From assembly GCA_009772985.1 (NCBI GenBank), contig WOUS01000008.1, forward strand, positions 29,332-93,331: DNA of 64,000 nucleotides, written 5' to 3'. The notes under the pieces were generated by a model. It was not told the origin of the DNA. It did no database searches and saw only the letters and a program-made list of their open reading frames with translations. Position 1 is the first letter of the stretch. Each line of letters opens with the position of its first letter. Position numbers and translations under genes: made by a program. The DNA comes from Anaerolineaceae bacterium (lineage in GTDB: Bacteria; Chloroflexota; Anaerolineae; Anaerolineales; Villigracilaceae). Shown piece after piece: positions 8,873 to 16,587 of this stretch.

Positions 8873-8909
8873 AAAAAAGCAACCGCCGCTCCTGATCAGG
8901 GCGGCGGTT
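8873..8909 (-). terminator. Rho-independent terminator of the NACHT gene
   Basis: On the minus strand a 9-bp stem AACCGCCGC/GCGGCGGTT is followed by GCTTTTTTAAA, 19 nt after the stop codon. Confidence 0.85.
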
Positions 8910-8927
8910 AGACCTACTATCGGTCGA

Positions 8928-10961
8928 TTACACATCCATTTCTGCAAAATGCTCCATCAACAGGCGATGGACAAAAATATACCCGCCACCCACCTTGCGT
9001 AGAAAGACCAAATCAGTGGCATGGTCAAGGAAGGGCACCAGTTTCCAGGGTAGGCAATTACTACGGGCAAGCATCCAGCGCAGTAGATAATGCTTGATTG
9101 CGGCTGCTCCGCCAAAATCCAGCCCGACAATTGGCCCGGCAATTAGCCCGACAATTAGCCCGCCAGTTAGTATAAACCAGAAATCGCCGAGCCACCAGCT
9201 AACCAACCCGCCAATTATCCCGAAAATCGGCACGGAAGAAGCAAGGCCAAATAGTGCATTCTTTATCGATAGCCTAATCCCTTGGTTTGGGAAAGTTGTT
9301 TCATAAATTTGACTCCCCCTAAGTCCCCATGTCAGTACGCCAATTGCCCCGAAAACTAGCAATATAGGCAACCCAATCCACCACATACTTATTAGGAATA
9401 TTATGACCGCTAAAAGCAGCCCGAAAATCAGCCCTACACTCAGCCTAACAATCGGACCTTTCCATTCTTTTTTCCACGACCAACTTAAAACACTAACTGT
9501 ATTAATTTCATTACCTCTCAGCCCAAAAATCAACCCAGAAATTAACCCTAAAAACAACCCGGGAATTAAACCGGAAATCAGCCCGACAACCCCAAAGAAA
9601 AGCGTTCCTGTCAACATTCCTGCAACCAGCAGCCCGGCACCTAGCCAGAAAATCGGCCCTACAACCAGCCCAATAATCAGGGCATTATATAATTTGAATT
9701 GGATTAAGAACTGCCTTTGTTTCTGCTCTTCAGTTTCCTTCCATCCCGGTTGTAGATTCTCGATCAAAAAAGGGATTTGGCTGAACTCAATCATCTTCCG
9801 CGCCAGCCAGGCTAGCCAATGCAGGACATCCTGCTGGGGATAACAATCTAGCCGTGAACGACCAGACCGCGCGAACATGCGCGCGATATAGGTATCGAAC
9901 AAACGCTTTCGTTGTATATCAATGTTGCTAGTAATCTGGATATCGCTGCTTGGTGTGTCCAGATACGCAAGCGTCATCACGCTCAACATCAGGGGGGTCT
10001 CGGTCAGTTTGCACAGGATGGTGTCTTTTTCGAGTAATTGAGTCAAACCGGCTATTCGTTTCCCGAATTGGGCAAAATAGGCATTAACTTGGGCGGGAGT
10101 CAGCGGCTGGATGGCAATGGCACCTTCAAATTCCAATTGTTTATCAAGTTCAGCATACTCTTCACTGCGGCAGCAGACTGCCAAGGAAATCATACCCTGT
10201 TCTTTTCGGAATAGGTTAATCGCTTGAATGCAAGCATTGCGTTGCTTTTTATTGACTTCATCAAGACCATCCAGCAAGAGCATTACTTGATCGGCTTTTA
10301 TCAAGGATTGCGCTATATCTTTGGGGGCCTTGTAAAAGACACCGAACTGGTCTACCAGCCATTTATCAAAACTATATTTCTCCTGCCAAGCGGAGAGATT
10401 GAAGACCACCGGGATTGGCTGGCTGTCGTCTTTCCGCGCGCGTTCGATCAGTTGCCGTGCCAGTTCTAGCAGTTCAGTGGTTTTGCCCGAACCCGGCGCG
10501 CCTAATATCAGTAGGGAACGCCCCATGCCGATTTCCTGAAAAATCTCCAGCATGCTTTTTCCCGGAGGCAGGGCCTTATCCGTCGCCTCTTGCCTGATGT
10601 TCCAAGGATATCGCACAGCTTGCATATCTTGCTGAATACCCGGTTCAATCAGAGCGGCACCGTGCAGGGATTTTTCAAGAATGCCTTTGACCCAGAAATT
10701 GTCAACGTGGTCGAGCAGCACACGCCGGTTGCGCTGCTCAAGTGTTTCGGTTTTCTTCTCGCTTACCTCGAATGCTTTGAAGATATCCACTACAATTTTC
10801 GCAAATCCTGCTACCCCCACCGCTACCATCCCAATCAATGTCAATAATCCCCCCTCGCTTTGTCTCCAGCCGGGAAATGAAAACCAGTTGATCGCAACAA
10901 TGACTGCAATCGCCAATGCAATGATTGCTATGACTGTCCAGATGGAAAGTTTTTTCCGCAT
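8928..10961 (-). CDS. NACHT-domain STAND NTPase with membrane-embedded C-terminus
   Basis: 677 aa. Two N-terminal hydrophobic segments (about 9-25 and 38-60), then a NACHT NTPase with Walker A GAPGSGKT (154-161) and Walker B LLLDGLDE (228-235). From about residue 400 to 620 there are many Gly-rich hydrophobic segments built from GLI-GL units such as GLISGLIPGLFLGLISG, ending in a short soluble tail. No WD40, TPR or LRR sensor is seen. Proteins of this layout are thought to sense stress or infection and act at the membrane; that role is inference. The gene is clearly AT-richer than its neighbours and lies between inverted repeats, which suggests acquisition. ATG 10961 was chosen over TTG 10982; the ribosome-binding site is weak. 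Confidence 0.85.
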   Translation of the reverse strand: MRKKLSIWTVIAIIALAIAVIVAINWFSFPGWRQSEGGLLTLIGMVAVGVAGFAKIVVDIFKAFEVSEKKTETLEQRNRRVLLDHVDNFWVKGILEKSLHGAALIEPGIQQDMQAVRYPWNIRQEATDKALPPGKSMLEIFQEIGMGRSLLILGAPGSGKTTELLELARQLIERARKDDSQPIPVVFNLSAWQEKYSFDKWLVDQFGVFYKAPKDIAQSLIKADQVMLLLDGLDEVNKKQRNACIQAINLFRKEQGMISLAVCCRSEEYAELDKQLEFEGAIAIQPLTPAQVNAYFAQFGKRIAGLTQLLEKDTILCKLTETPLMLSVMTLAYLDTPSSDIQITSNIDIQRKRLFDTYIARMFARSGRSRLDCYPQQDVLHWLAWLARKMIEFSQIPFLIENLQPGWKETEEQKQRQFLIQFKLYNALIIGLVVGPIFWLGAGLLVAGMLTGTLFFGVVGLISGLIPGLFLGLISGLIFGLRGNEINTVSVLSWSWKKEWKGPIVRLSVGLIFGLLLAVIIFLISMWWIGLPILLVFGAIGVLTWGLRGSQIYETTFPNQGIRLSIKNALFGLASSVPIFGIIGGLVSWWLGDFWFILTGGLIVGLIAGPIVGLDFGGAAAIKHYLLRWMLARSNCLPWKLVPFLDHATDLVFLRKVGGGYIFVHRLLMEHFAEMDV

Positions 10962-11043
10962 ATTGTTATCTCTGAAAGGCAAGATGAAGTTATTTTAGAA
11001 CATATCGTTTCCCAACGCAAGTGCCTTGGCGCTGCTTCCGCTC

Positions 11044-11076
11044 TTACTGTCCACTGTTTACTGAATACTGACTACC
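11044..11076. repeat. Right inverted-repeat arm of the NACHT cassette
   Basis: ACTGTCCACTGTTTACTGAA-type sequence. It overlaps the rsmA 3' end and supplies its last codons (VSIQ) and the TAA stop. Confidence 0.5.
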
Positions 11077-11888
11077 AACTTCCCCCATTCCTCCAAACTT
11101 AACGTCTCCGCCCGCCGCATGGGATCGATGCCCGCCGCGGCCAGCAGGGATCCCGCGCCGTCGCGGCCCAGCAGGGAGGCGAGCGAATTGCGCAGGGTCT
11201 TGCGTTTCTGGCCGAAGCCGGCCTTCGCCAGCCGGAAGAACGTCTCCAGCCGCGCGGACGAGATGACCGGCTCGAGGTAAATGTCCATCCGCACCACCGC
11301 CGAGTCCACGCTGGGCGCGGGGTAAAACGCCTCGGCCGGGATGTGCGCCGCAATGGACGGCTGTCCGTACACCTGCACGCTCAATGCCAGCAGGCTCATG
11401 CCGCCGGGAGCGGCGCAGATGCGCGCCGCCACTTCCTTTTGCACGGTCAGCACGATGCGGCGCGGGCGCGGGGAACTCTCCAGCAGGTGGCGGATGACCG
11501 CCGAGGTGATGTAGTACGGGATGTTGGCGACCACCACGTAGTCCGGCGCGTCCACCAGGTCGGCCGGGTCGAGAGCCAGGATGTCGCCCTGCACCAGCCG
11601 GACGTTTTTGTACGGGGCGAGGACTTTTTTTAGTGGGGGGAACAGGTTCCGGTCCAGTTCGACCGCGGTGACGGAACGGGCGGCGAGCGCCAGGTGACGC
11701 GTCAAACTGCCGAGGCCGGGGCCGATCTCCAGAACGGTGTCCACAGGTTCGAGGTCCGCAACGCTGACGATTTCCCGCAGGACAGATTCATCCTGCAAAA
11801 AGTTCTGTCCCAATCCTTTATGCGGGCGCAGTCCATATTGACGCAGCAGCGCCGGGACATCCAACGGCGGGAGCGGAATTTCGTTCAT
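11058..11888 (-). CDS. rsmA: 16S rRNA (adenine1518/1519-N6)-dimethyltransferase
   Basis: Dimethylates two adjacent adenines in helix 45 of 16S rRNA late in small-subunit assembly (KsgA). 276 aa. Motifs are PHKGLGQNFLQD at the N-terminus, SAM site VLEIGPGLGSLTRHL, the catalytic-type motif VVANIPYYITSAVI, and the C-terminal domain with FYPAPSVDSAVVRM and GFGQKRKTLRNSL. Its start overlaps the stop of the yabE-like gene by 4 nt, so the two are translationally coupled. The C-terminal residues come from a repeat arm, so the original end was probably slightly different. Confidence 0.96.
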   Translation of the reverse strand: MNEIPLPPLDVPALLRQYGLRPHKGLGQNFLQDESVLREIVSVADLEPVDTVLEIGPGLGSLTRHLALAARSVTAVELDRNLFPPLKKVLAPYKNVRLVQGDILALDPADLVDAPDYVVVANIPYYITSAVIRHLLESSPRPRRIVLTVQKEVAARICAAPGGMSLLALSVQVYGQPSIAAHIPAEAFYPAPSVDSAVVRMDIYLEPVISSARLETFFRLAKAGFGQKRKTLRNSLASLLGRDGAGSLLAAAGIDPMRRAETLSLEEWGKLVVSIQ

Positions 11889-13087
11889 CGGTAGGGCAGC
11901 ACGTACTGAATGGTGGGCGGGACGGGGGTCAGGAAGTAGAGCGTTACGTATTCGCCCCAGCCGACCCAGTCGTCGTCGCTGTAGGCCAGGTCAATCCAGT
12001 AGCGGTCGGGGAAGCCGCCGCCGATGTCTTCGACCGTGGCGAAGCCGTAGCCCGGCACGTAGACGCCCGTCCCGACCAGGTACGGGTACCAGCGGCTGGC
12101 GACGGCGATCACGCCTATCTGGACTTTCTTGCGGCTGGAGGTGTAGTAGTAGCACGCGCTGACCCCCGAGCGGCACGGCGAGTAGGAGGTGGCATAGACG
12201 CGCACCGCCCGCCAGTAGGTGATGCTCACCCCGTCCACCGTGGCGGTGCGGATGACGACCTTCGTCCCGAAGCCGACCACCCGATCCTGCGGAGGGCGGA
12301 TGACGACCTCGCCCTCGGTCGTGCGGGCGGTCTCCGCGCCGTCCTCGGACCGGACGCGCACGCGGCTGACGGCCAGCCCCGGCTCCCCGGCCTGCAGCAC
12401 GTCCTGCTGGTCGAGTTCCAGGTCGGCGGAGCCTTCGAAGCGCGACGTGTACGCCAGCGATTTCTGGACGAGCGCCACGCTCTCGACGACGCGCACCACG
12501 CGGATCTGTCCGTCGGCGGGAAGCGGCGACTCTTCGGACGGGACGGCGTAGTCCAGCCCGACGAGCGGGATGCCCGCCTCGGCCAGCGCCTGCCCCACGG
12601 TCGCCGCGGCGGAGCGTGTCTGGACCTGCATCCCGTCCGCTGTTATGACGAGGCCAGCGGCCGGCTGGTAGGTGATCGTCAGCCCGTCCACGAGCCGCGC
12701 TTCGACGGGCGGGTCCACCCGGTCGGCGGCGGCGAGCAGGATGCCCGCCTCGGTCAGCGCCTGCCCGACGGAGGCCGCGGAGGTATGCAGGACGCGCGTC
12801 CCCTCCGGCGTGACGAGTGTCACCGTCAGCGCGCGGCGCACGGTCAGGGTGATGGGGCCGGCGGCGTCGAGAGCCGTGTCGGGCGGCGCCGGGGAGCCGA
12901 GATAGAGGACGCGGTCATCCGCTCCGAGCGCCAGCCCCGCCTCGGCGAGCAGGTCCGCCGGGACGCGTTCCGCGCTGGTCAGCGTGAACGTCCCCCCGTC
13001 CGCGAAGATGGTGACGGGGACGGCGGAAGTTTGGCAGGAGGCCAACAGGAGCAGGAGGGACGGGGCGAGCCAGGCGATGCGTTTCAT
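11885..13087 (-). CDS. YabE-like cell-wall lipoprotein (DUF348, G5 and 3D domains)
   Basis: 400 aa. Lipoprotein signal peptide with lipobox LLASC (about residue 18), three ubiquitin-like DUF348 repeats (FTLTSAERVPADLLAEAG; GTRVLHTSAASVGQALTEAG; MQVQTRSAAATVGQALAEAG), a G5-like domain (about 190-275) and a C-terminal 3D domain starting VYATSYSPC, with the acidic residues of VEDIGGGFPDRYWIDLAY. Such proteins are peptidoglycan lytic or remodelling enzymes related to Rpf/YabE. The yabE-ksgA neighbourhood known from Firmicutes is kept here with a 4-nt overlap. Confidence 0.9.
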   Translation of the reverse strand: MKRIAWLAPSLLLLLASCQTSAVPVTIFADGGTFTLTSAERVPADLLAEAGLALGADDRVLYLGSPAPPDTALDAAGPITLTVRRALTVTLVTPEGTRVLHTSAASVGQALTEAGILLAAADRVDPPVEARLVDGLTITYQPAAGLVITADGMQVQTRSAAATVGQALAEAGIPLVGLDYAVPSEESPLPADGQIRVVRVVESVALVQKSLAYTSRFEGSADLELDQQDVLQAGEPGLAVSRVRVRSEDGAETARTTEGEVVIRPPQDRVVGFGTKVVIRTATVDGVSITYWRAVRVYATSYSPCRSGVSACYYYTSSRKKVQIGVIAVASRWYPYLVGTGVYVPGYGFATVEDIGGGFPDRYWIDLAYSDDDWVGWGEYVTLYFLTPVPPTIQYVLPYR

Positions 13088-13093
13088 GGGGTG

Positions 13094-13099
13094 ATTTTA
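13094..13099 (-). promoter_or_regulatory. -10 box of a leaderless promoter (yabE-like/rsmA operon)
   Basis: TAAAAT on the minus strand ends 6 nt before ATG 13087; no ribosome-binding site. Confidence 0.55.
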
Positions 13100-13158
13100 A
13101 CCCAAGAAGGGCAAGGTGTCACCTCGCCCTTCTGTTTGGCGGTTGCTATGATGTGGAG

Positions 13159-13494
13159 TTATTTTCGGCGCTCTGACACCTGGCGAGGTTCGGGCGTTTT
13201 GATTTTGTAGGGTTTTGAAGGGAATTGTGCCATCAGGTCAATCAGGGAACGCAAAGCCGTGTTGACCGCTTCGGAGTCGGGGAAAAACGCGCGTACATCC
13301 GGCTCCAAAACAACAACACCTTGTGCGGGCGGCATCTCTTTGACTACGGTTGTGCCATCTGCCTGGTAAATGGCAATCTTGTATCCTGCCTGCATGGCTC
13401 GATAATGCTTGCCACGCGTTCCGCCTGTAAAATCGTATTCGGGACGCATGTTACTGTTTCCTGACTGTGCGGTCTTAGTTAATGCCTTCTTCAT
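13159..13494 (-). CDS. Putative antitoxin of a BrnT-type toxin-antitoxin pair
   Basis: 111 aa. The motif MRPEYDFTGGTRGKHY resembles the N-terminus of antitoxins encoded beside BrnT toxins, and the C-terminus (VVVLEPDVRAFFPDSEAVNTALRSLI) resembles the conserved tail of related antitoxins. A ribbon-helix-helix motif like that of BrnA is not evident. It overlaps the toxin gene by 20 nt and follows it, as in brnTA operons. ATG 13494 has AGGAAG upstream; a second ATG at 13449 would give the shorter MRPEYDF form. The pairing, more than the sequence, supports the call. Confidence 0.65.
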   Translation of the reverse strand: MKKALTKTAQSGNSNMRPEYDFTGGTRGKHYRAMQAGYKIAIYQADGTTVVKEMPPAQGVVVLEPDVRAFFPDSEAVNTALRSLIDLMAQFPSKPYKIKTPEPRQVSERRK

Positions 13495-13762
13495 AGCGCT
13501 TCCTTTCCGTCCGCGTCGCCCGGCGGCAACTGATGATCCGCAGGTTCGTCCCGCGCTCTGTGTAGACTACTAAGAGTATCTGTCCTTTATCAGAGACGCC
13601 GATGTCAATGAAACGTTGTTCCTCTTTGGAATGATCAGGGTCAGAAATAGTGATCGAAAAGGGATCGCTGAAAACCGCGGCAGCCTCGTCAAAGCCGACC
13701 TTGTGTTTCCTGAGATTTGCTTTGGCTTTCGGTTTATCCCATTCGAACAGGAATTTTCCCAT
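13475..13762 (-). CDS. brnT: BrnT family toxin
   Basis: 95 aa RelE-fold ribonuclease toxin. The family signature is clear: FEWDKPKAKANLRKHKVGFDEAA, then F-DP, DHSKEEQRFIDIGVSDKGQILLVVYTERG and the closing RIISCRRATRTERKRYEEG. Active BrnT cleaves mRNA to arrest growth. The start at 13762 has GCGAGG about 7 nt upstream; an in-frame TTG upstream is less likely. The downstream gene overlaps and probably encodes the antitoxin. Confidence 0.88.
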   Translation of the reverse strand: MGKFLFEWDKPKAKANLRKHKVGFDEAAAVFSDPFSITISDPDHSKEEQRFIDIGVSDKGQILLVVYTERGTNLRIISCRRATRTERKRYEEGIN

Positions 13763-13811
13763 GAGAGCGCCTCGCAAGAATCATTATACCAAAATCACCA
13801 TCAGGGAGAGG

Positions 13812-14273
13812 TTAACCTTGTTCCCACACCTGCCGCGTCAACTGGACGTGGCCGAGGTGCAGCGCGCTGTGCTCGAGAGCGTGCAGGATGCACCATCCAG
13901 TCGTGAAGGTTTTGTCGTTGCGCGGCGATTTGCGGACGGTATCCATATCCGCAAACGAGAATCGGGCCAGCGCCTGCCGGGCATAGTCATCGGCGGCGGA
14001 CAGATGCTGTTTCAACTCGTCCGCGGTCAGCCCGCGCGCCCGGAACTCCTGCTCACGGACGCGCTCCGGCGGCTCGCCCAGCGCCAGGCCGAGCCAGTAG
14101 CGCTCCGCCCCGGCCAGGTGGACGACCAGCACGTTGATGGAATTCGTCTCCGCGCCGGGCGTCCAGTCCAGCGCCTTTGCAGGCAGGCCGTCCACGGCTT
14201 TGACGAGGTCGGTGTGGATTTCGTGGAAGCGGTCGTAGAGATCATCGAAGAGACTTATTTTTCCTCCTCGCAC
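13812..14273 (-). CDS. DinB family protein (putative metal-dependent transferase fold)
   Basis: 153 aa four-helix-bundle protein. The metal-binding His pattern of the DinB/YfiT superfamily is visible: VVHLAGAERYW near residue 52 and HALEHSALHLGHVQLTRQ near the end. Members use mycothiol, bacillithiol or unknown thiols; no substrate can be named here. The best start is GTG at 14273, overlapping the preceding transporter gene by 19 nt, so the two are probably coupled. The exact start is uncertain because the strongest purine-rich site (GAGGAGG) lies just after it. Confidence 0.8.
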   Translation of the reverse strand: MRGGKISLFDDLYDRFHEIHTDLVKAVDGLPAKALDWTPGAETNSINVLVVHLAGAERYWLGLALGEPPERVREQEFRARGLTADELKQHLSAADDYARQALARFSFADMDTVRKSPRNDKTFTTGWCILHALEHSALHLGHVQLTRQVWEQG

Positions 14274-14893
14274 TCACAGTTCATACCTCGGGCCTTCTCG
14301 AACGACTCGCGCCCTTCCCTGACCGAGAAATAGATCAACCCCAGCGCGCCGAGGCTGTCCACGAAGCCGAAGCCGGTCAGTTGGTAGATCAGGCTGGCCG
14401 CCAGCAGGACGAGCGACATGTAGATGCATACTAACGTGCAGTTGGCGTCCGCCAGGATGGGGGCGGAATCCAGGGCGCGGCCGACCTTGCGTTTCCCGGC
14501 CACCAGCGCCCACATCATGGCAATCGAGATGGTCGAAATGACTAGGCCGGGCAGGGTTGTTTCCGGTTTCCTGCCGGTAATGAGACTATAGATTGCCGTG
14601 ACGCCCAGCCCGGCGGCCAGCAGGTAGAAACTCGTCCCGGTGACGCGCAGGGCGGTGCGCTCGAACTGCGAGCGCGGCGTATCGGGGTTCCGGCGGATGC
14701 GGTAGACCATCGCCACGATGCCGATGCCGGAGAGGACTTCGATGAACGAGTCCACGCCGAAGCCGAAGAGGGTCAGGGCTTCGTCCTGCACGCCGAAGAA
14801 GATGGAGACCAGTCCTTCGAGCAGGTTGTAGAAAATGGTGAAATAGCCCAGCAGGAGGGCGTAGGTGAACAGGCGTTTGGTTTGAGGGGTCAT
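14255..14893 (-). CDS. Cation-efflux-like transporter, transmembrane domain only
   Basis: 212 aa, about six membrane segments. The pattern LFGFGVDSFIEVLSGIGI in TM2 and APILADANCTLVCIYMSLV in TM5 match the membrane core of cation diffusion facilitators, where these Asp residues bind the metal. The usual cytoplasmic C-terminal domain is missing; instead the protein ends in CECEEEK, a possible metal-binding tail. The canonical HxxxD of zinc transporters is not present, so the substrate is open. ATG 14893 lies 6 nt after a TATAAT. Confidence 0.8.
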   Translation of the reverse strand: MTPQTKRLFTYALLLGYFTIFYNLLEGLVSIFFGVQDEALTLFGFGVDSFIEVLSGIGIVAMVYRIRRNPDTPRSQFERTALRVTGTSFYLLAAGLGVTAIYSLITGRKPETTLPGLVISTISIAMMWALVAGKRKVGRALDSAPILADANCTLVCIYMSLVLLAASLIYQLTGFGFVDSLGALGLIYFSVREGRESFEKARGMNCECEEEK

Positions 14894-14899
14894 GCCGGA

Positions 14900-14905
14900 A
14901 TTATA
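14900..14905 (-). promoter_or_regulatory. -10 box of a leaderless promoter
   Basis: TATAAT on the minus strand ends 6 nt before ATG 14893 of the cation transporter; no ribosome-binding site. Confidence 0.6.
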
Positions 14906-14938
14906 GCCGATAGCGTGTTGTATTTTTACCGCGAAGGG

Positions 14939-15204
14939 GCGACCCCCAAAGAACGGGGGCAGGCGACCGCGAAGGAATCATCGTGATCGCGAAGAAACCC
15001 TTCGCGGGTTTTGCTACCGGACAAAAGAGAAATGGGACGCGGATTGACGCGGAAAACGCGGATAAAACCGAGACAAAAATCCAAAAAAAGCCCTTTTCCG
15101 CGTACATCCGCGCTCGTCCGCGTCCAGCCAGGAGATTTGTCCGGTAGAGAATCGCGGGTATAGAATTCCTTCGCGGTCGCCTGCCCCCGTTCTTTGGGGG
15201 TCGC
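14939..15204. repeat. Nested palindrome with perfect 40-bp outer arms
   Basis: Positions 14939-14978 and 15165-15204 are exact reverse complements over 40 bp (core CCCCCAAAGAACGGGGGCAG). Between them sits the complete MITE-like element 15014-15147, also palindromic. The outer arm core recurs inside the coding region of the next gene at 15719-15750. The rest of the gap up to 15247 holds only repeat flanks. Confidence 0.9.
15014..15147. repeat. Dispersed MITE-like palindromic element, copy 2
   Basis: 134 bp with perfect 12-bp terminal inverted repeats CTACCGGACAAA/TTTGTCCGGTAG. The left 80 bp are nearly identical to the copy at 30411-30564. No transposase or coding content. Confidence 0.85.
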
Positions 15205-15247
15205 GGCCTTCGCTGTTCCTCTCGGGCTTTCCCGTATCCTTTTCGGG

Positions 15248-15253
15248 TAAAAT
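15248..15253 (+). promoter_or_regulatory. -10 box of a leaderless promoter
   Basis: TAAAAT ends 6 nt before ATG 15260; no ribosome-binding site. Confidence 0.55.
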
Positions 15254-15259
15254 CAACCC

Positions 15260-16135
15260 ATGCCTGAACTCATCTCCAGCGCCAGCAACCCGCTCGTCAA
15301 GCAGATCCGCGCCCTGCGCCAGAAAAAAGGACGCGAGCAGACCGGCCTGTTCCTCGTCGAGGGCATCCACCATGTCGGCGAGGCGGCCGAGGCCGGATGG
15401 GAGATCGAGACCCTCGTCCACGCCCCCGACCTGCTGACCAGCGATTTCGGCCTGCGCCTCGTGGCGGACCTGTCCCGCCGCGGGGTGCGCGCCGCCGCGC
15501 TGACCGGGGGGCTGTTCGCCTCCGTCGCTGAAAAAGACAACCCGCAGGGATTGCTGGCCCTCGTCCGCCAGCGAACGTGCCAGCTTGACAACCTGCAACC
15601 TGCAAACTTCAAGTTTGGCGCGGCGGTCGTCTCCCCGCAGGACCCCGGCAACGTGGGGACGATCCTGCGCACGCTGGACGCGGTCGGCGGGGACGCGCTG
15701 TTCCTCCTCGACCCCCTGACGGGGGCAGGCCCCCAGAGAACGGGGGCAGGCGGCGGCGTGGACCCGTACCATCCCTCGTCCGTGCGCGCCAGCATGGGGA
15801 CGATCTTCTGGAAGCCGGTGGTGGAGACTTCGTTCGATGAGTTTGTCAAGTGGGCGAAGAAGCATGGTTTCCGGCTGGTCGGCTCCTCGGCTCATGCAAC
15901 AATGGATTACTGCAACCTGCAACCCTTCGATGACGCTCAGGGCAAGCCTGTCAACCTTCCAACGGTTTTGTTGCTCGGCAGTGAACAAAAGGGACTGACA
16001 GCGGAGCAGATCGCGGCGTGCGATGTGACCGTGTCCCTGCCGATGCGCGGGCGCGCCAGTTCGCTCAACCTGGCGGTGGCGGCGGGCATCCTGTTGTACG
16101 CGCTGGCAGACGGGTTCAAAGAAGAGCTGAATTAG
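15260..16135 (+). CDS. TrmH/SpoU family RNA 2'-O-methyltransferase
   Basis: 291 aa. The N-terminal substrate-binding domain begins ISSASNPLVKQIRALRQKKGRE. The C-terminal SPOUT domain carries motif 1 VVSPQDPGNVGTILRTLDAVGG, motif 2 LLLGSEQKGLTAEQIAACD and motif 3 VSLPMRGRASSLNLAVAAGILLY. The target is probably 23S rRNA (RlmB/TsnR group), though the exact nucleotide cannot be read. Two or three stretches look like repeats read in frame: 15584-15605 (NLQPANFK), 15711-15750 (DPLTGAGPQRTGAG, same core as the palindrome upstream) and 15908-15960 (NLQPFDDAQGKPVNLP). All keep the frame open and avoid the SAM-binding motifs. Confidence 0.92.
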   Translation: MPELISSASNPLVKQIRALRQKKGREQTGLFLVEGIHHVGEAAEAGWEIETLVHAPDLLTSDFGLRLVADLSRRGVRAAALTGGLFASVAEKDNPQGLLALVRQRTCQLDNLQPANFKFGAAVVSPQDPGNVGTILRTLDAVGGDALFLLDPLTGAGPQRTGAGGGVDPYHPSSVRASMGTIFWKPVVETSFDEFVKWAKKHGFRLVGSSAHATMDYCNLQPFDDAQGKPVNLPTVLLLGSEQKGLTAEQIAACDVTVSLPMRGRASSLNLAVAAGILLYALADGFKEELN

Positions 16136-16150
16136 GAAGAGATAAAGGTC

Positions 16151-16250
16151 AAACCGCGAAGCCGCGAAGGTCGCGAAGAAATCATGGAGGTCGCGAAGAA
16201 AACCTTCGCGCTCATGGGAATCTTCGTGTTCTTCGCTGCTTCGCGGTTAA
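16151..16250. repeat. ACCGCGAAG-family hairpin
   Basis: AAACCGCGAAGCCGCGAAGG at the left pairs with CTTCGCTGCTTCGCGGTTAA at the right over 100 bp, with further CGCGAAG units inside. It follows the SpoU gene by 15 nt. Confidence 0.7.
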
Positions 16251-16290
16251 TCTCTGGCATTGAGTTCGTGACTGCGCCGATGACGGCGGG

Positions 16291-16320
16291 AAAATAAACA
16301 GGCGGCGCAATCGCGCCGCC
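16291..16320 (-). terminator. Rho-independent terminator
   Basis: On the minus strand the stem GGCGGCGCG/TGCGCCGCC (16301-16320) is followed by TGTTTATTTT, 36 nt after the stop of the Cys-rich protein. Confidence 0.75.
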
Positions 16321-16355
16321 CGTGCAGGTTTTGGGGAAACAGGTTCGAGGTCCGA

Positions 16356-16577
16356 TTAGATTTCGTCCTCTTCGTCATCCAGCCAGGAATCCTCTTCCTC
16401 TTCTTCCTCTTCCCATTCCCCCAGTTCTTCGTCTTCCAACAATAACTCGTTGGCGGCCTCCTCGTTGGGGGCAAAGGTGGCGCAGCCGGTATCAGGGTCG
16501 AATTCGACCGCTGCGGCGCCGCAGGAACCGTCGTCGAGGAAGACGCAGTCGGTGTAGTGGCAGCGGATACGGGGCAT
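16356..16577 (-). CDS. Small Cys-containing protein with acidic tail
   Basis: 73 aa. The first half (MPRIRCHYTDCVFLDDGSCGAA, then DTGCATF) has four Cys at about 6, 11, 19 and 31, suggesting a small zinc- or iron-sulfur-binding fold. The second half is almost entirely Glu/Asp with one Trp-Leu pair. ATG 16577 has AGGAGAATCCTC upstream; 10 nt separate it from the VKOR gene, so the two are cotranscribed. The family is not recognised with certainty; a link with disulfide chemistry is only suggested by the neighbour. Confidence 0.65.
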   Translation of the reverse strand: MPRIRCHYTDCVFLDDGSCGAAAVEFDPDTGCATFAPNEEAANELLLEDEELGEWEEEEEEEDSWLDDEEDEI

Positions 16578-16587
16578 GAGGATTCTC

